Made by a program: the position numbers and the translations under genes. Shown piece after piece: positions 8,524-16,740 of a DNA stretch of 45,734 nt; the first letter of the stretch is position 1, and each line of letters begins with the position of its first letter. The notes under the pieces were generated by a model, which worked only from the letters and a program-made list of their open reading frames with translations, did not search any database and had not been told where the DNA came from. The stretch is from positions 1-45,734 of the forward strand of contig NZ_JAAKZY010000072.1 of the NCBI RefSeq assembly GCF_011045015.1, given 5' to 3'. This DNA is from Streptomyces scabichelini (GTDB taxonomy: Bacteria; Actinomycetota; Actinomycetes; Streptomycetales; Streptomycetaceae).

Positions 8524-10791
8524 TCAGCCCCGCTCCTGCTCGGCTGCCAGCTCGAGGGAGAGGAAGCCGGTCCCGGCCTTCGCCCGCACCGTCCGTCCGC
8601 CGGCGGCCAGTCCCCAGGGCGCCGAAGGATCACTCGACGAGGCCCGCAGGGTGTCCCCTTCGCGGACGACGGTGAAGGTCACGCCGTCCACCGGCACCGT
8701 GACCTGGGCGCCGCGTTCCAGACCGTAAGCGTGCAGGGTGACCCCGTCCGCGTACGGATAGTCGGGCCGGTCCTCGACGGCGCCGACCGGAATCACCGCA
8801 CCGGGTCTGACCAGCAGCGGCACGCTGGAGAACCCGTGCTTCTCGCGCACCCAGCGCGGCCCGGTCACCGTCTGCCCGCTGAGGAAGTGGGTCCAGGTGC
8901 CCTCGGGGACGTAGTACGACACATCCCCGTCGTCGGAGAACACGGGCGCGACCAGCAGATCGGGCCCGAGCATGTACTGCCGCTCCAGATGCGCACACCC
9001 GGGGTCGTCCGGGAACTCCAGGACCATCGCCCGCATCATCGGCACCCCCTCCGCGTGGGCGGCGCGGGCAGCCTCGTACAGATAGGGCATGAGGCGGAGC
9101 TTCAGCCGGGTGAACAGCCGCAGGACGTCGACGGCCTCCTCGTCGAAGAGCCACGGCACGCGGTACGACGACGACCCGTGCAGGCGGCTGTGCGAGGACA
9201 GCAGTCCGAAGGCGAGCCACCGTTTGAAGAGGGCGGGTGTCGGCGTGCCCTCGAAGCCGCCGATGTCATGGCTCCAGTAGCCGAAGCCGGAAAGGCCGAG
9301 GGACAGCCCGCCGCGCAGCGACTCGGCCATCGACTCGTACGTCGCCTCGCAGTCGCCGCCCCAGTGCACGGGGAACTTCTGGCTGCCGGCGGTCGCCGAC
9401 CGCGCGAAGACGACGGCTTCGGACTCTCCCCGGTGCTTGCGCAGCACGTCGAAGACGGTGCGGTTGTAGAGGTACGTGTAGTAGTTGTGCATCCGCTCCG
9501 GGTCGCCGCCGTCCGCGTACGCCACGTCGACCGGGACCCGCTCGCCGAAGTCGGTCTTGAAGCAGTCGACGCCCTGCGCGAGCAGTGCCTCCAGTTTCGA
9601 GGCGTACCAGTCGCGGGCGGCCGGGCTCGTGAAGTCGACCAGTGCCATCCCCGGCTGCCACAGGTCCCACTGCCAGACACTGCCGTCCGGCCTCTTGAGC
9701 AGATGGCCGAGGGCCCGTCCCTCCGCGAACAGCGGCGAGCGCTGCGCGATGTACGGGTTGATCCACACGGAGATGTGCAGTCCGCGTTCCTTGAGCCGCT
9801 TGAGCATGCCCTCCGGGTCGGGGAAGACCCGCGGGTCCCACTCGAAGTCGCACCAGTTGAACTCGCGCATCCAGAAGCAGTCGAAGTGGAAGACGGAGAG
9901 GGGGAGTTCGCGCTCCTTCATGCCCTCGATGAAGGACGTGACGGTGGCCTCGTCGTACGAGGTGGTGAAGGACGTCGACAGCCACAGCCCGAACGACCAG
10001 GCGGGCGGGAGGGCCGGACGGCCGGTGAGCGCCGTGTACTTGCGGAGGATGTCCTTCGGGGTCGGGCCGTAGATGACGTAGTACGTCAACTGCTGTGTCT
10101 CGGCGCTGAACTGCACCCGCGAGACCGTCTCCGAGCCGACCTCGAACGACACCCGCCCCGGATGGTCGACGAAGACGCCGTAGCCCGCGTCCGTCAGATA
10201 GAACGGCACGTTCTTGTACGCCTGTTCCGTGGCCGTGCCGCCGTCGGCGTTCCACATGTCGACGACCTGGCCGTTCTTGACCAGCGGCCCGAAGCGTTCG
10301 CCGAGACCGAAGACGTTCGTGCCCACGCCCAGGTTCAGCTGCTCCCGCAGATAGTGGCCGCCCTCGGCGTCCCGCATGATGCCCATGCCCTTACGGCCGC
10401 TGCTGGTGAGGCTGCGGCCGTCGGCGAGGAAGTCGATGTGCCAGGGGCCGCCGCGCGAGACCTTGACGGAGAGGGCGCCCGCGGTGAGGGTCGCGTACTC
10501 GTCGTCGTACGACGCCACGGCCGCGAACTCCTCCTTGCTGACCTCGAATCGGGGCCCGCGCGGCTCCTCGCCCTCGAAGTGTGTGAACGTCACGCCGATG
10601 ACATCGGGCATCGGCGCGTGCGCGCTGATCGTCACGACCGGTCCCTTCAGCAGGTCGCCGCGGTGGCGGATGGGCTGGGTCGGCGCGTGGATCTCCAACG
10701 TGCCCTGCTCGGCGGCGACATCGAGGACCTCGACCGGATGGGCCGCGGTCACACCCTCGCGCAGCAGCCAGTAGCCGTCGCTGAACTTCAC
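8524..10791 (-). CDS. yicI: GH31 alpha-xylosidase (YicI-like)
   Basis: Cytoplasmic retaining alpha-xylosidase: it releases alpha-linked xylose, for example from isoprimeverose or xyloglucan fragments. The protein matches E. coli YicI as I remember it along its full length. The nucleophile Asp is in FKTDFGER and the acid/base Asp in HWGGDC; both fall at or within two residues of YicI positions 416 and 482. The +1 subsite text HFDCFWMREF, typical of the xylosidase branch, is also present. Two in-frame GTG codons compete as start. I chose 10791 because it gives (M)KFSDGYW, aligning with YicI MKISDGNW, and has AAGGGG nine bases upstream; the GTG at 10797 is only three bases from it. The gene lies between the permease and LacI genes. 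Confidence 0.92.
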   Translation of the reverse strand: MKFSDGYWLLREGVTAAHPVEVLDVAAEQGTLEIHAPTQPIRHRGDLLKGPVVTISAHAPMPDVIGVTFTHFEGEEPRGPRFEVSKEEFAAVASYDDEYATLTAGALSVKVSRGGPWHIDFLADGRSLTSSGRKGMGIMRDAEGGHYLREQLNLGVGTNVFGLGERFGPLVKNGQVVDMWNADGGTATEQAYKNVPFYLTDAGYGVFVDHPGRVSFEVGSETVSRVQFSAETQQLTYYVIYGPTPKDILRKYTALTGRPALPPAWSFGLWLSTSFTTSYDEATVTSFIEGMKERELPLSVFHFDCFWMREFNWCDFEWDPRVFPDPEGMLKRLKERGLHISVWINPYIAQRSPLFAEGRALGHLLKRPDGSVWQWDLWQPGMALVDFTSPAARDWYASKLEALLAQGVDCFKTDFGERVPVDVAYADGGDPERMHNYYTYLYNRTVFDVLRKHRGESEAVVFARSATAGSQKFPVHWGGDCEATYESMAESLRGGLSLGLSGFGYWSHDIGGFEGTPTPALFKRWLAFGLLSSHSRLHGSSSYRVPWLFDEEAVDVLRLFTRLKLRLMPYLYEAARAAHAEGVPMMRAMVLEFPDDPGCAHLERQYMLGPDLLVAPVFSDDGDVSYYVPEGTWTHFLSGQTVTGPRWVREKHGFSSVPLLVRPGAVIPVGAVEDRPDYPYADGVTLHAYGLERGAQVTVPVDGVTFTVVREGDTLRASSSDPSAPWGLAAGGRTVRAKAGTGFLSLELAAEQERG

Positions 10792-10810
10792 TGGCACACC
10801 CCTTGTTTGA

Positions 10811-10832
10811 CGGTCACTTGGCGGTCACTTGA
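10811..10832. repeat. 11-bp tandem duplication at the permease stop codon
   Basis: Two adjacent copies of cggtcacttg plus one base (10811-10821 and 10822-10832). The duplication repeats the end of the permease gene, so a second out-of-frame copy of its stop region sits in the short gap before the GH31 gene. It looks like slippage and has no evident effect on the protein. Confidence 0.6.
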
Positions 10833-11646
10833 CGGCACCCACGGCGATGCCGCGGGTGAGCGTCCGCTGGAAGAGGAGGAAGAAGACGATCGCCGGGAGC
10901 ACACCGAGCAGGGCGGCCGCGTTGGTCATCGTCGCGTCCATCAGGCGCTGGCCCTGGAGCACACCGAGTGCCACCGACACGGTCTGGTTGTCGTTGGAGA
11001 TCAACATGACCAGCGGCAGCAGGAACTCGTTCCAGGTCCAGATGAAGAAGAGGACCAGCAGCACCCCGATGGTCGGGCGGCTGACGGGGACGACGATCCG
11101 CCACAGCACCTGCCACTTGTTCGCCCCGTCGATCCGGGCGGCCTCGATGATCTCGCGCGGGAACTGCCCGAGAATGGACGACAGCAGATACGTACCGAAG
11201 GCCGCCTGGATCACCGTGAACACGATGATCACGCTCAGCCGGGTGTCGTAGATGCCGGCTTCCTTGCTCAGGTAGTAGATCGGGTAGACCAGCGCCTCCT
11301 GCGGCAGCATGTTCGCCAGCACGAAGAACGCGAGGACCCAGGTGCGGCCCTTGATCCGGCCGATGCCGATCGCGTACGCGTTGAGGACGGACAGGACGAC
11401 GGCGCCGAGCGCGACGGACCCGCTGATGAGGACCGAGTTGATGAGCTTCTGCCCGAAGTCGACGCGTTCCCAGAAGTCCTTCAGGCCGTCGAGGTAGAGC
11501 CCTTCGGGCAGGCTGAGCGGGCCGTTCGCCGAGTACTCGGCGGGCGACTTCACCGCGTTGACCGCGACGATCAGAAAGGGCAGGACCATGAACAGGGCGC
11601 CGATGACCAGGGCGACGAGGATGGGATAACGGCGTACGGCGGTCAT
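10825..11646 (-). CDS. ABC sugar permease, CUT1 type (second permease)
   Basis: Integral membrane subunit (273 residues) of a sugar importer, of the MalG kind. About six membrane segments are visible, the first at residues 8-30. The EAA loop reads EAARIDGANKWQVLWRIVVP, the contact point for the ATPase. The start overlaps the stop of the upstream permease by four bases (ATGA, 11643-11646). A longer open frame runs upstream to 12414 but encodes Arg-rich shadow text. No ATPase gene lies in the cluster; many Streptomyces CUT1 importers share the MsiK ATPase encoded elsewhere, so that is inferred here. Confidence 0.93.
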   Translation of the reverse strand: MTAVRRYPILVALVIGALFMVLPFLIVAVNAVKSPAEYSANGPLSLPEGLYLDGLKDFWERVDFGQKLINSVLISGSVALGAVVLSVLNAYAIGIGRIKGRTWVLAFFVLANMLPQEALVYPIYYLSKEAGIYDTRLSVIIVFTVIQAAFGTYLLSSILGQFPREIIEAARIDGANKWQVLWRIVVPVSRPTIGVLLVLFFIWTWNEFLLPLVMLISNDNQTVSVALGVLQGQRLMDATMTNAAALLGVLPAIVFFLLFQRTLTRGIAVGAVK

Positions 11647-12608
11647 ACTCGAAGCCCTTCCTCGGCGTCCTCCGCGCGGGTCTGGAGCTTCAGGCCGACC
11701 AGGGCCAGCGCCAGAATGATCACGGTCAGCACGGTGGAGATCGCCGCGCCGTAGCCGACCTGCGTCTTCTCGAAGAACGTGGTGAAGGAGAAGTACGACG
11801 GCACATTGGTCTCCCCGCCGGGACCGCCCTTGGTGAGCACGTACACCGCGCCGAACACCTTGAGCGCGGCGATCGTGCACCACAGGAGGACGACGTAGAT
11901 CTCGGGGCGGATCTGCGGCAGCGTGATGTGCCAGAACCGCCGCCACCATCCGGCGCCGTCCAGCTCGGCGGCCTCGTACAACTGCGGGTCCACGCGCTGG
12001 AGTCCGGACATGAAGACGACCAGCGGGAAGCCGATCTGCACCCAGACCATGACGCCCATGACGCTGTAGAGCGCGAAGTCGGGGTCGCCGAGCCAGTCCT
12101 GCTGGAAGCCTTCGAGACCGACGGCCTTCAGGAGCTCGTTCAGCGAGCCGTTCTCCGGCGCCAGGATCCAGCTCCACACGATGCCCGCGACCGCGATGGG
12201 CAGCACCTGCGGAAGGTAGAAACAGGCGCGCAGGACGGCCGCCGTCCTCGTCCCGAAGTGCTTGCCGACGAAGTCGAACAGCGCGGCGGCGAGGACGAGT
12301 CCGACGGCGGTCGGTACGGCGGCCATGGCGACGACCATGAAGAGGCTGTGCCGGAACGAGGCCCAGAACTCGCTGTCGTCCATCAGCTCGCGGTAGTTGG
12401 CGAGGCCGGACCACTCCGGGGTACCCACGCCCTGCCAGTCGGTGAAGCTCACCCCCGTGTTCATCAGGAACGGCACGACGACGACCACGAGGAAGGCGAG
12501 CACTCCGGGGAGCAGGAACAGGGCGTACGAGTCACGGGGGCGGCGCGGGCGCCGGGTTCCGGAGTGCTTTTCGACGACCCGCCCGCCCCGTTCGACGGTC
12601 ACCGTCAT
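11643..12608 (-). CDS. ABC sugar permease, CUT1 type (first permease)
   Basis: Integral membrane subunit (321 residues) of the MalF kind. The cytoplasmic start is rich in Arg, the first membrane segment is about residues 29-50 (YALFLLPGVLAFLVVVVVPF), and five more follow. The EAA loop is YEAAELDGAGWWRRFWHITL. The start codon overlaps the binding-protein stop in an ATGA (12605-12608), and its own stop overlaps the next permease start the same way, so the three transporter genes are translationally coupled. Substrate specificity comes mainly from the binding protein. Confidence 0.93.
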   Translation of the reverse strand: MTVTVERGGRVVEKHSGTRRPRRPRDSYALFLLPGVLAFLVVVVVPFLMNTGVSFTDWQGVGTPEWSGLANYRELMDDSEFWASFRHSLFMVVAMAAVPTAVGLVLAAALFDFVGKHFGTRTAAVLRACFYLPQVLPIAVAGIVWSWILAPENGSLNELLKAVGLEGFQQDWLGDPDFALYSVMGVMVWVQIGFPLVVFMSGLQRVDPQLYEAAELDGAGWWRRFWHITLPQIRPEIYVVLLWCTIAALKVFGAVYVLTKGGPGGETNVPSYFSFTTFFEKTQVGYGAAISTVLTVIILALALVGLKLQTRAEDAEEGLRV

Positions 12609-13900
12609 TGCTTCGGTACGTCCTTGTCGTACGCCTCCTGGAGCGCCGTGAGGTAGTCGTCCGGTGAAGCGCTTCCCGTGATCAGCTTCTGCGTCTCGGA
12701 GACGAGGACGTCGTAGAAGCCGGGGACGGGCCAGTCGGGATAGAAGGCCAGACCCTCCCTGCCCGTCAGGGTGTCGAAGTTCGCGATGAGCGGCTTGGCC
12801 TTCGGGTCCGTGATGGCGGACGCGTCGGCGGCGACCGGTACACCGCCCTTGTTGCCGAGCAGGTTCTGGATCTTCTTCGACATGGTGATGTCGATGAAGT
12901 CGTACGCGAGTTCCTTGTTCTTGGCGCCCTTGGGCACGACCCAGAGGTTGCCGCCGGAGCCGAGGGTCAGGTCCGAGCCCGGCCACAGGAAGGTGCCCCA
13001 GTCGAACTTGTTCTCCTCGGCGAAGCGGCCGTACCACCAACTGCCGGAGAAGAGGATCGGGTTCTTGCCGCCGATGAAGGCGGTGCCCGCGTCCTCGGCC
13101 TTCGCGCTGGTGGAGTCCTTGCTGATGTATCCCTTCTTCACCCAGTCCGCGAAGGTCTCCGCGCCGTACGTCCAGGCCGCGTCGTGGAAGTCCGTCTTGC
13201 CCTTGTAGAGCTGCAGACTGTCGACCCAGGCGCGGTCCGCCTTGGAGAGCGCCAGCTGGTAGAGGTACTGGTGGGCTATGTACTCGGCGCCGGAGTTGGC
13301 GAGCGGGGTGACGCCCTCGTCGGCGAACTTGTCCATGGCGGCCGTGAGTTCTTCGAAGGACGTGGGCTCCGCGATGCCGTGCTTCTTGAAGAGGTCCTTG
13401 TTGTAGAACACCGTCGCGTACTCGGCGTAGTTGGGAATCCCGTACCAGTTGCCGGAACCCATCACGCCGTCGGCGCTGTACTGGCTGGTGGTGCGCACAC
13501 CGGCGCTGATCTTCTTGTCCCAGCCGCGCTTGGTGGCTTCGCCGGTGAGATCGGTGAGGAGCCCCTGCTTGGAGAGGAGTCCGGCCGTCGCGTTGCCCTT
13601 GTTGTACTCCATGACATCGGGGGCGTCGTCCGAGTTGAGGACCATCGGGGCCGTCTTCTGGATCTGTTCGAAGCCCTTCTCCTCGAACTTCACCTTGACG
13701 CCCGGATGCGTCTTCTCGAACTCCTTGATGGCCTCGGCCCAGGCCACGCCCATCGCGCTGTTCGGTGCTTCGTAGTGCCACAGCTTCAGCGTCTTCCCAT
13801 CGGAAGACCCACTGTCCGAGTCGCCGCAGGAGGCCAGCAGCAGGGCTCCGCTCAGAGCCGCCGCGGCTACCGCCACCACACGCCTTCGTGCCGTCAACAT
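12605..13900 (-). CDS. ABC transporter sugar-binding lipoprotein (family 1)
   Basis: Extracellular lipid-anchored solute receptor of 431 residues. The signal peptide ends in a lipobox (LLLASCGDS), with Cys25 as the lipidation site. The mature part has the usual CUT1 binding-protein texts: TLKLWHYEAP near the start, a PDVMEYNKGN strand, YGIPNYAEYATVFYNKDLF, and ILFSGSWWYGRF. GGAGG lies six bases before the ATG. It is the first gene of the operon, transcribed from a region carrying two palindromic operators. The neighbouring GH31 and GH3 genes suggest an oligosaccharide containing xylose or glucose as ligand; that is inference. Confidence 0.93.
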   Translation of the reverse strand: MLTARRRVVAVAAAALSGALLLASCGDSDSGSSDGKTLKLWHYEAPNSAMGVAWAEAIKEFEKTHPGVKVKFEEKGFEQIQKTAPMVLNSDDAPDVMEYNKGNATAGLLSKQGLLTDLTGEATKRGWDKKISAGVRTTSQYSADGVMGSGNWYGIPNYAEYATVFYNKDLFKKHGIAEPTSFEELTAAMDKFADEGVTPLANSGAEYIAHQYLYQLALSKADRAWVDSLQLYKGKTDFHDAAWTYGAETFADWVKKGYISKDSTSAKAEDAGTAFIGGKNPILFSGSWWYGRFAEENKFDWGTFLWPGSDLTLGSGGNLWVVPKGAKNKELAYDFIDITMSKKIQNLLGNKGGVPVAADASAITDPKAKPLIANFDTLTGREGLAFYPDWPVPGFYDVLVSETQKLITGSASPDDYLTALQEAYDKDVPKQ

Positions 13901-14009
13901 CCAGTGCCTCCAGGGGAGTCGGATGGCTCACTGTCCCGGTGAGTCGTCGCTCATCACGTTGTGCGTCGTGCAGGTCACGCTCGTAGTGGGGGGACGTCAC
14001 GCAGCGTCC

Positions 14010-14025
14010 ATCGAATCGATTCGAT
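14010..14025. promoter_or_regulatory. LacI-type operator 1
   Basis: The 16 bases atcgaatcgattcgat form a perfect palindrome with a central CG step, as expected of a LacI-family operator. It sits about 110 bp upstream of the binding-protein start. The only LacI-type regulator in the window is encoded in that operon. Confidence 0.65.
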
Positions 14026-14032
14026 ACGTGAT

Positions 14033-14048
14033 GTCGAAGCGCTTCGAC
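14033..14048. promoter_or_regulatory. LacI-type operator 2
   Basis: The 16 bases gtcgaagcgcttcgac form a second perfect palindrome, centred 23 bp from the first. It shares the half-site text TCGAA with operator 1 and has the GCGC core common in LacI-family sites. Two sites about two helical turns apart suggest cooperative binding. Confidence 0.7.
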
Positions 14049-14271
14049 GGGGGAAGGTATGTGGCGGCTGTGAACGAGTCAATGGGGTGCGCGCGGATTG
14101 GGTGAATTGGGGAGCGGGTCTGTGGTGGGGGCCGGCCGGGGTGGGCGGCTCTTCCCAGGTGAACGGTGCCGCAACAGCCGCTGAACTGTTCGGTGCCAGA
14201 GGCAACTAACTACCTGGCCTCACAAGTCACACCTGCTGCACAGACCACAACTGCCTCATGGAGGTCATGTA

Positions 14272-15129
14272 ATGCGTTCTCACCTCGTCAGCCGCCGCAT
14301 GTTACGCACCGCTTCGACGCTGACGCTGGCTCTCGGCGCGGGCCTTGCCCTGCCGACAGCCCTGGCCACGACAGCCGGCGCCGCGGAGTCGTCGGCCACC
14401 GCCGAGGTCAACTCCAGCGGCTGGGAGCTTTCCTACACGGCCGCCGCCGGCCAGATGAACAACGTGCTCGTCGACGAGTCGTTCACCGACGGCTCCAAGG
14501 AAACCATCACCTACGTGATCGAGGACGTCGTCCCGATCAGCGCGGGGAACGGCTGCGTCCACCCCGACCCCGCGGACCGGGCCAAGGTCTCCTGTACGGT
14601 CGCCGCCCTGGACAGCCAGTCCCCGTACGCCACCATGCGCATGGACCTCGGCGACGTCTGGGACAGCGTTGCCATCACCAACTCCACCGACCAGGCCTTC
14701 CACACCAACGCGATCGACCTGGGCCCCGGCAACGACCGGCTGACCCACACCGGCCCTGTCGACGGCAATGCCGTCCGGGGCGGGGCGGGTGACGACATCA
14801 TCACGGCGGGCGTGGCCGCGATGGTCTTCGGCGACGACGGCAACGACACGATCACCACCAACGGCGACATCACGCAAGGCGGCGCGGGCAACGACCTGAT
14901 CCAGGGTGGCCCGGACACCCAGTTCCTGTACGGCGACGACGGCAACGACACGCTCCGCGGCGGGGACGGCGACGACTTGCTGTACGGCGGCAGGGGCAAC
15001 GACATCCTTTACGGCGACAGCGGTTTCGACCAGATCTGGGGCAACACCGGCGACGACGAGCTGTACGGCGGTCCCGACACGGACACGCTCTCCGGCGGCG
15101 CCGGCAGGAACATCGTCGTGCAGGACTGA
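14272..15129 (+). CDS. secreted RTX/hemolysin-type calcium-binding repeat protein
   Basis: Exported protein of 285 residues. Residues 1-38 are a Sec-type signal peptide ending near TAGAAES. Residues 40-150 are a beta-rich domain I do not recognise. From about 150 to the end run nonapeptide repeats of the GGxGxDxLx kind (GGAGDDIITAG, GGAGNDLIQGG, GGDGDDLLYGG, GGRGNDILYGD, GGPDTDTLSGG), which form a calcium-binding parallel beta-roll. It is not fused to an enzyme domain. GGAGG precedes the ATG by seven bases. Codon 11 (14302-14304) is TTA, so translation probably depends on the bldA tRNA, fitting a developmentally timed extracellular protein. The stop codon lies inside a 23-bp tandem repeat array. 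Confidence 0.9.
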   Translation: MRSHLVSRRMLRTASTLTLALGAGLALPTALATTAGAAESSATAEVNSSGWELSYTAAAGQMNNVLVDESFTDGSKETITYVIEDVVPISAGNGCVHPDPADRAKVSCTVAALDSQSPYATMRMDLGDVWDSVAITNSTDQAFHTNAIDLGPGNDRLTHTGPVDGNAVRGGAGDDIITAGVAAMVFGDDGNDTITTNGDITQGGAGNDLIQGGPDTQFLYGDDGNDTLRGGDGDDLLYGGRGNDILYGDSGFDQIWGNTGDDELYGGPDTDTLSGGAGRNIVVQD

Positions 15130-15207
15130 CGGTGACCGTCGAGCAGGACTGACGGTCCTCGTCCAGCAGGACTCACGGTCATCGTCCAGCAGGACTCACG
15201 GTTCTTG
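15121..15207 (+). repeat. 23-bp tandem repeats (about 3.8 copies) spanning the RTX stop codon
   Basis: Copies start at 15121, 15144, 15167 and 15190, each beginning caggact; the last is 18 bases long. Copies 1 and 2 continue gacggt and copies 3 and 4 cacggt. The first copy supplies the last two RTX codons and the stop (CAG GAC TGA). The array is non-coding after that. Confidence 0.88.
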
Positions 15208-15209
15208 CT

Positions 15210-15249
15210 GCCCAGGGAGCTGCCGGGTCGGCCGCGCGGTTCCCTGGGC
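15210..15249. terminator. inverted repeat between convergent RTX and GNAT genes
   Basis: The 9-bp arms gcccaggga and tccctgggc are separated by 22 bases. It lies between two converging genes and could terminate both. The long loop makes this uncertain. Confidence 0.4.
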
Positions 15250-15283
15250 CGTTCCCCGGGCCGTTCCGTGGGTGGTCCCCACG

Positions 15284-15808
15284 TCAGCCTCTGCCGAGAT
15301 CCACTCGCCAGTCGTTCGACATGATCCAGTGGCCCTTCGGGTACTCGAATTCGACCGCACCGAGCAGCTCGAACCCGGCCTTGCGACAGACGGCGTTCGA
15401 CGCGGAATGGTCCACGCTCGGAAACGCATGAAGGTACTGATGCTCTCCGGCAGCCCGCGCTGCTTCGATGACCGCACGGGCGGCCTTCGCGGCGAGGCCC
15501 CGTCCCTGGAACTCGGGCAACACGCCCCAGCCCGTCTCCCACACCTCCCTGTCACGCCACACCCGCTCCCAGTAGCCGATCGAGCCGACGGTGTCGCCGG
15601 TGTCCGCCAGCGTGACCCGGTACATCCGACCGCGCTCGAGGCCGACGTAGCGCTGATGCCGTGACACCAGCTTCTCTTCGGTCTCCGGACCACCCAAGTG
15701 GGCCGTCATCTCAGGGCTGTTGACCCTCTGGAGCAGCCAGAAGTCGCCTTCGGCCCAGGGCTCCAGCTTCACCTGCCGCGCGTCCGTGGTGTCCATGGTC
15801 GAGTCCAT
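15284..15808 (-). CDS. GNAT-family N-acetyltransferase
   Basis: Cytoplasmic acetyl-CoA-dependent acyltransferase of the RimJ/RimL-like branch, 174 residues. The acetyl-CoA loop is visible as GWGVLPEFQGRGLAAKAARA (R/Q-x-x-G-R/L pattern), followed by the C-terminal motif HSASNAVCRKAGFELLG. The first ATG (15808) gives MDSTMDTTDARQ; a second in-frame ATG at 15796 is equally possible, and neither has a clear Shine-Dalgarno. The start is 10 bp after the alpha/beta hydrolase stop, so it is probably the second gene of a two-gene unit. The acceptor is unknown. Confidence 0.88.
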   Translation of the reverse strand: MDSTMDTTDARQVKLEPWAEGDFWLLQRVNSPEMTAHLGGPETEEKLVSRHQRYVGLERGRMYRVTLADTGDTVGSIGYWERVWRDREVWETGWGVLPEFQGRGLAAKAARAVIEAARAAGEHQYLHAFPSVDHSASNAVCRKAGFELLGAVEFEYPKGHWIMSNDWRVDLGRG

Positions 15809-15818
15809 GGCGGCCACA

Positions 15819-16544
15819 CTAGGACGGAGGTCTGACAACGGCAGGGCGCGCTTGACCGATGGCGAGTTCGACGATCTTCCGGGCTGTGCCGGCGGGATCG
15901 ACGATCTGGTGCAGGTGCGTGCCGGGCAGGTGGGCGACACGCCAGCCGCGTTCGCGTGCGTCGGCGGCCACGGCATCGTACGGAGGGCCGAACAGCAGGT
16001 AGGAGCAGGGGTGGTCGTCCCAGCCGTCGGGGACCGGGATGTGCTGCTCGTAGTAGGACAGGGGCAGCGCGGGCTGCTCGGCGACGACCCTCTGGCGCAT
16101 CGTGGGATCGGGGAACATGGGCGCGATGTCGGCCTCGTCCCACCAGTCGGTCCAGCGGGGCAGCATGCCGTTCACCGCCATGGAGCGGAGGACCTTCAGC
16201 AGCTCGGGTGGGACGACAGGCGTCGATGCCGTACGGGCCGGCAGCGCGGCGTCGACGAAGACCGAGCCGGTCACCGGATGGTCGAGGCCCGAGCGGATCA
16301 CCGGGAGGAACAGCCCCGCGTTGCTGTGCGCGACAAGAACGAGCGGTTGGTCCGCCGGGATCTTCCCGATGCTGTCACGGACGGCGTCGACGACGCGGGG
16401 CCAGAACGGTGGCTCGCCGGTGCCCACGTGCAGCAAGGACGGCACCCGCACCTGGTGTCCCGCGGCGGTCAGCTGTTCGGCCACCGGCTGCCAGGTGGAG
16501 GGGCCCACGGACGGACTGTGCACGAGAACGAAGACTGGCCGCAT
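15819..16544 (-). CDS. alpha/beta hydrolase
   Basis: Predicted cytoplasmic esterase-like hydrolase of 241 residues, no signal peptide. It starts with the fold's first strand (FVLVHSP). The nucleophile elbow is LVAHSNAG (Ser in place of the usual GxSxG centre, with Ala instead of the first Gly). The catalytic His is probably in GTHLHQIVD near residue 215, and an acid in the preceding strand region. It lies divergent to the P450 gene with 196 bp between them, and the GNAT gene follows closely. The substrate is unknown. Confidence 0.85.
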   Translation of the reverse strand: MRPVFVLVHSPSVGPSTWQPVAEQLTAAGHQVRVPSLLHVGTGEPPFWPRVVDAVRDSIGKIPADQPLVLVAHSNAGLFLPVIRSGLDHPVTGSVFVDAALPARTASTPVVPPELLKVLRSMAVNGMLPRWTDWWDEADIAPMFPDPTMRQRVVAEQPALPLSYYEQHIPVPDGWDDHPCSYLLFGPPYDAVAADARERGWRVAHLPGTHLHQIVDPAGTARKIVELAIGQARPAVVRPPS

Positions 16545-16648
16545 GCGGGCATTCTGTCCTCACGCCGCCGGCGCTCGCGACCGTGTCGGCCGACAGCAGA
16601 ACACCGCGGCAACGAAGCCCGCGTCGGCCATTCCCCGAGAACGGCCGG

Positions 16649-16670
16649 GGTCGAACCAGTCGGTTCGACC
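16649..16670. promoter_or_regulatory. inverted repeat in the hydrolase/P450 divergent promoter region
   Basis: Perfect 9-bp arms ggtcgaacc and ggttcgacc are separated by agtc. It sits 71 bp before the P450 start and 105 bp before the divergent hydrolase start, so it could be an operator for either. A hairpin in the P450 leader RNA is the alternative. No regulator gene lies beside it. Confidence 0.45.
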
Positions 16671-16740
16671 CTTCAACTCTCCTGGCTCACAAGGCTACTG
16701 TGGCTCGGACATCCGTACGATCCACGGGAGGCGGCGGACC

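Larger units (their letters stand above)
13901..14271. promoter_or_regulatory. divergent promoter region between the sugar operon and the RTX gene
   Basis: 371 bp without a gene. The left half contains the two LacI-type palindromes and must hold the promoter of the minus-strand operon. The right half (about 14160-14271) is less G+C-rich and leads into the RTX gene, with GGAGG seven bases before its ATG. No -10/-35 pair could be assigned with confidence. Confidence 0.5.

Noticed and set aside
10825..14000. Extended open frames upstream of both permease genes
   Set aside because: The extra residues are Arg-rich shadow text over the neighbouring genes; the real starts are set by the ATGA overlaps.
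14266..14274. Start-stop element (atgtaatg) just before the RTX start
   Set aside because: A Met-stop mini frame overlapping the real ATG is visible, but the Shine-Dalgarno suits the RTX start, and chance occurrence is likely.
16651..16670. tRNA T-arm-like text
   Set aside because: The stem resembles a T-arm, but there is no acceptor stem, anticodon arm or D-arm around it.
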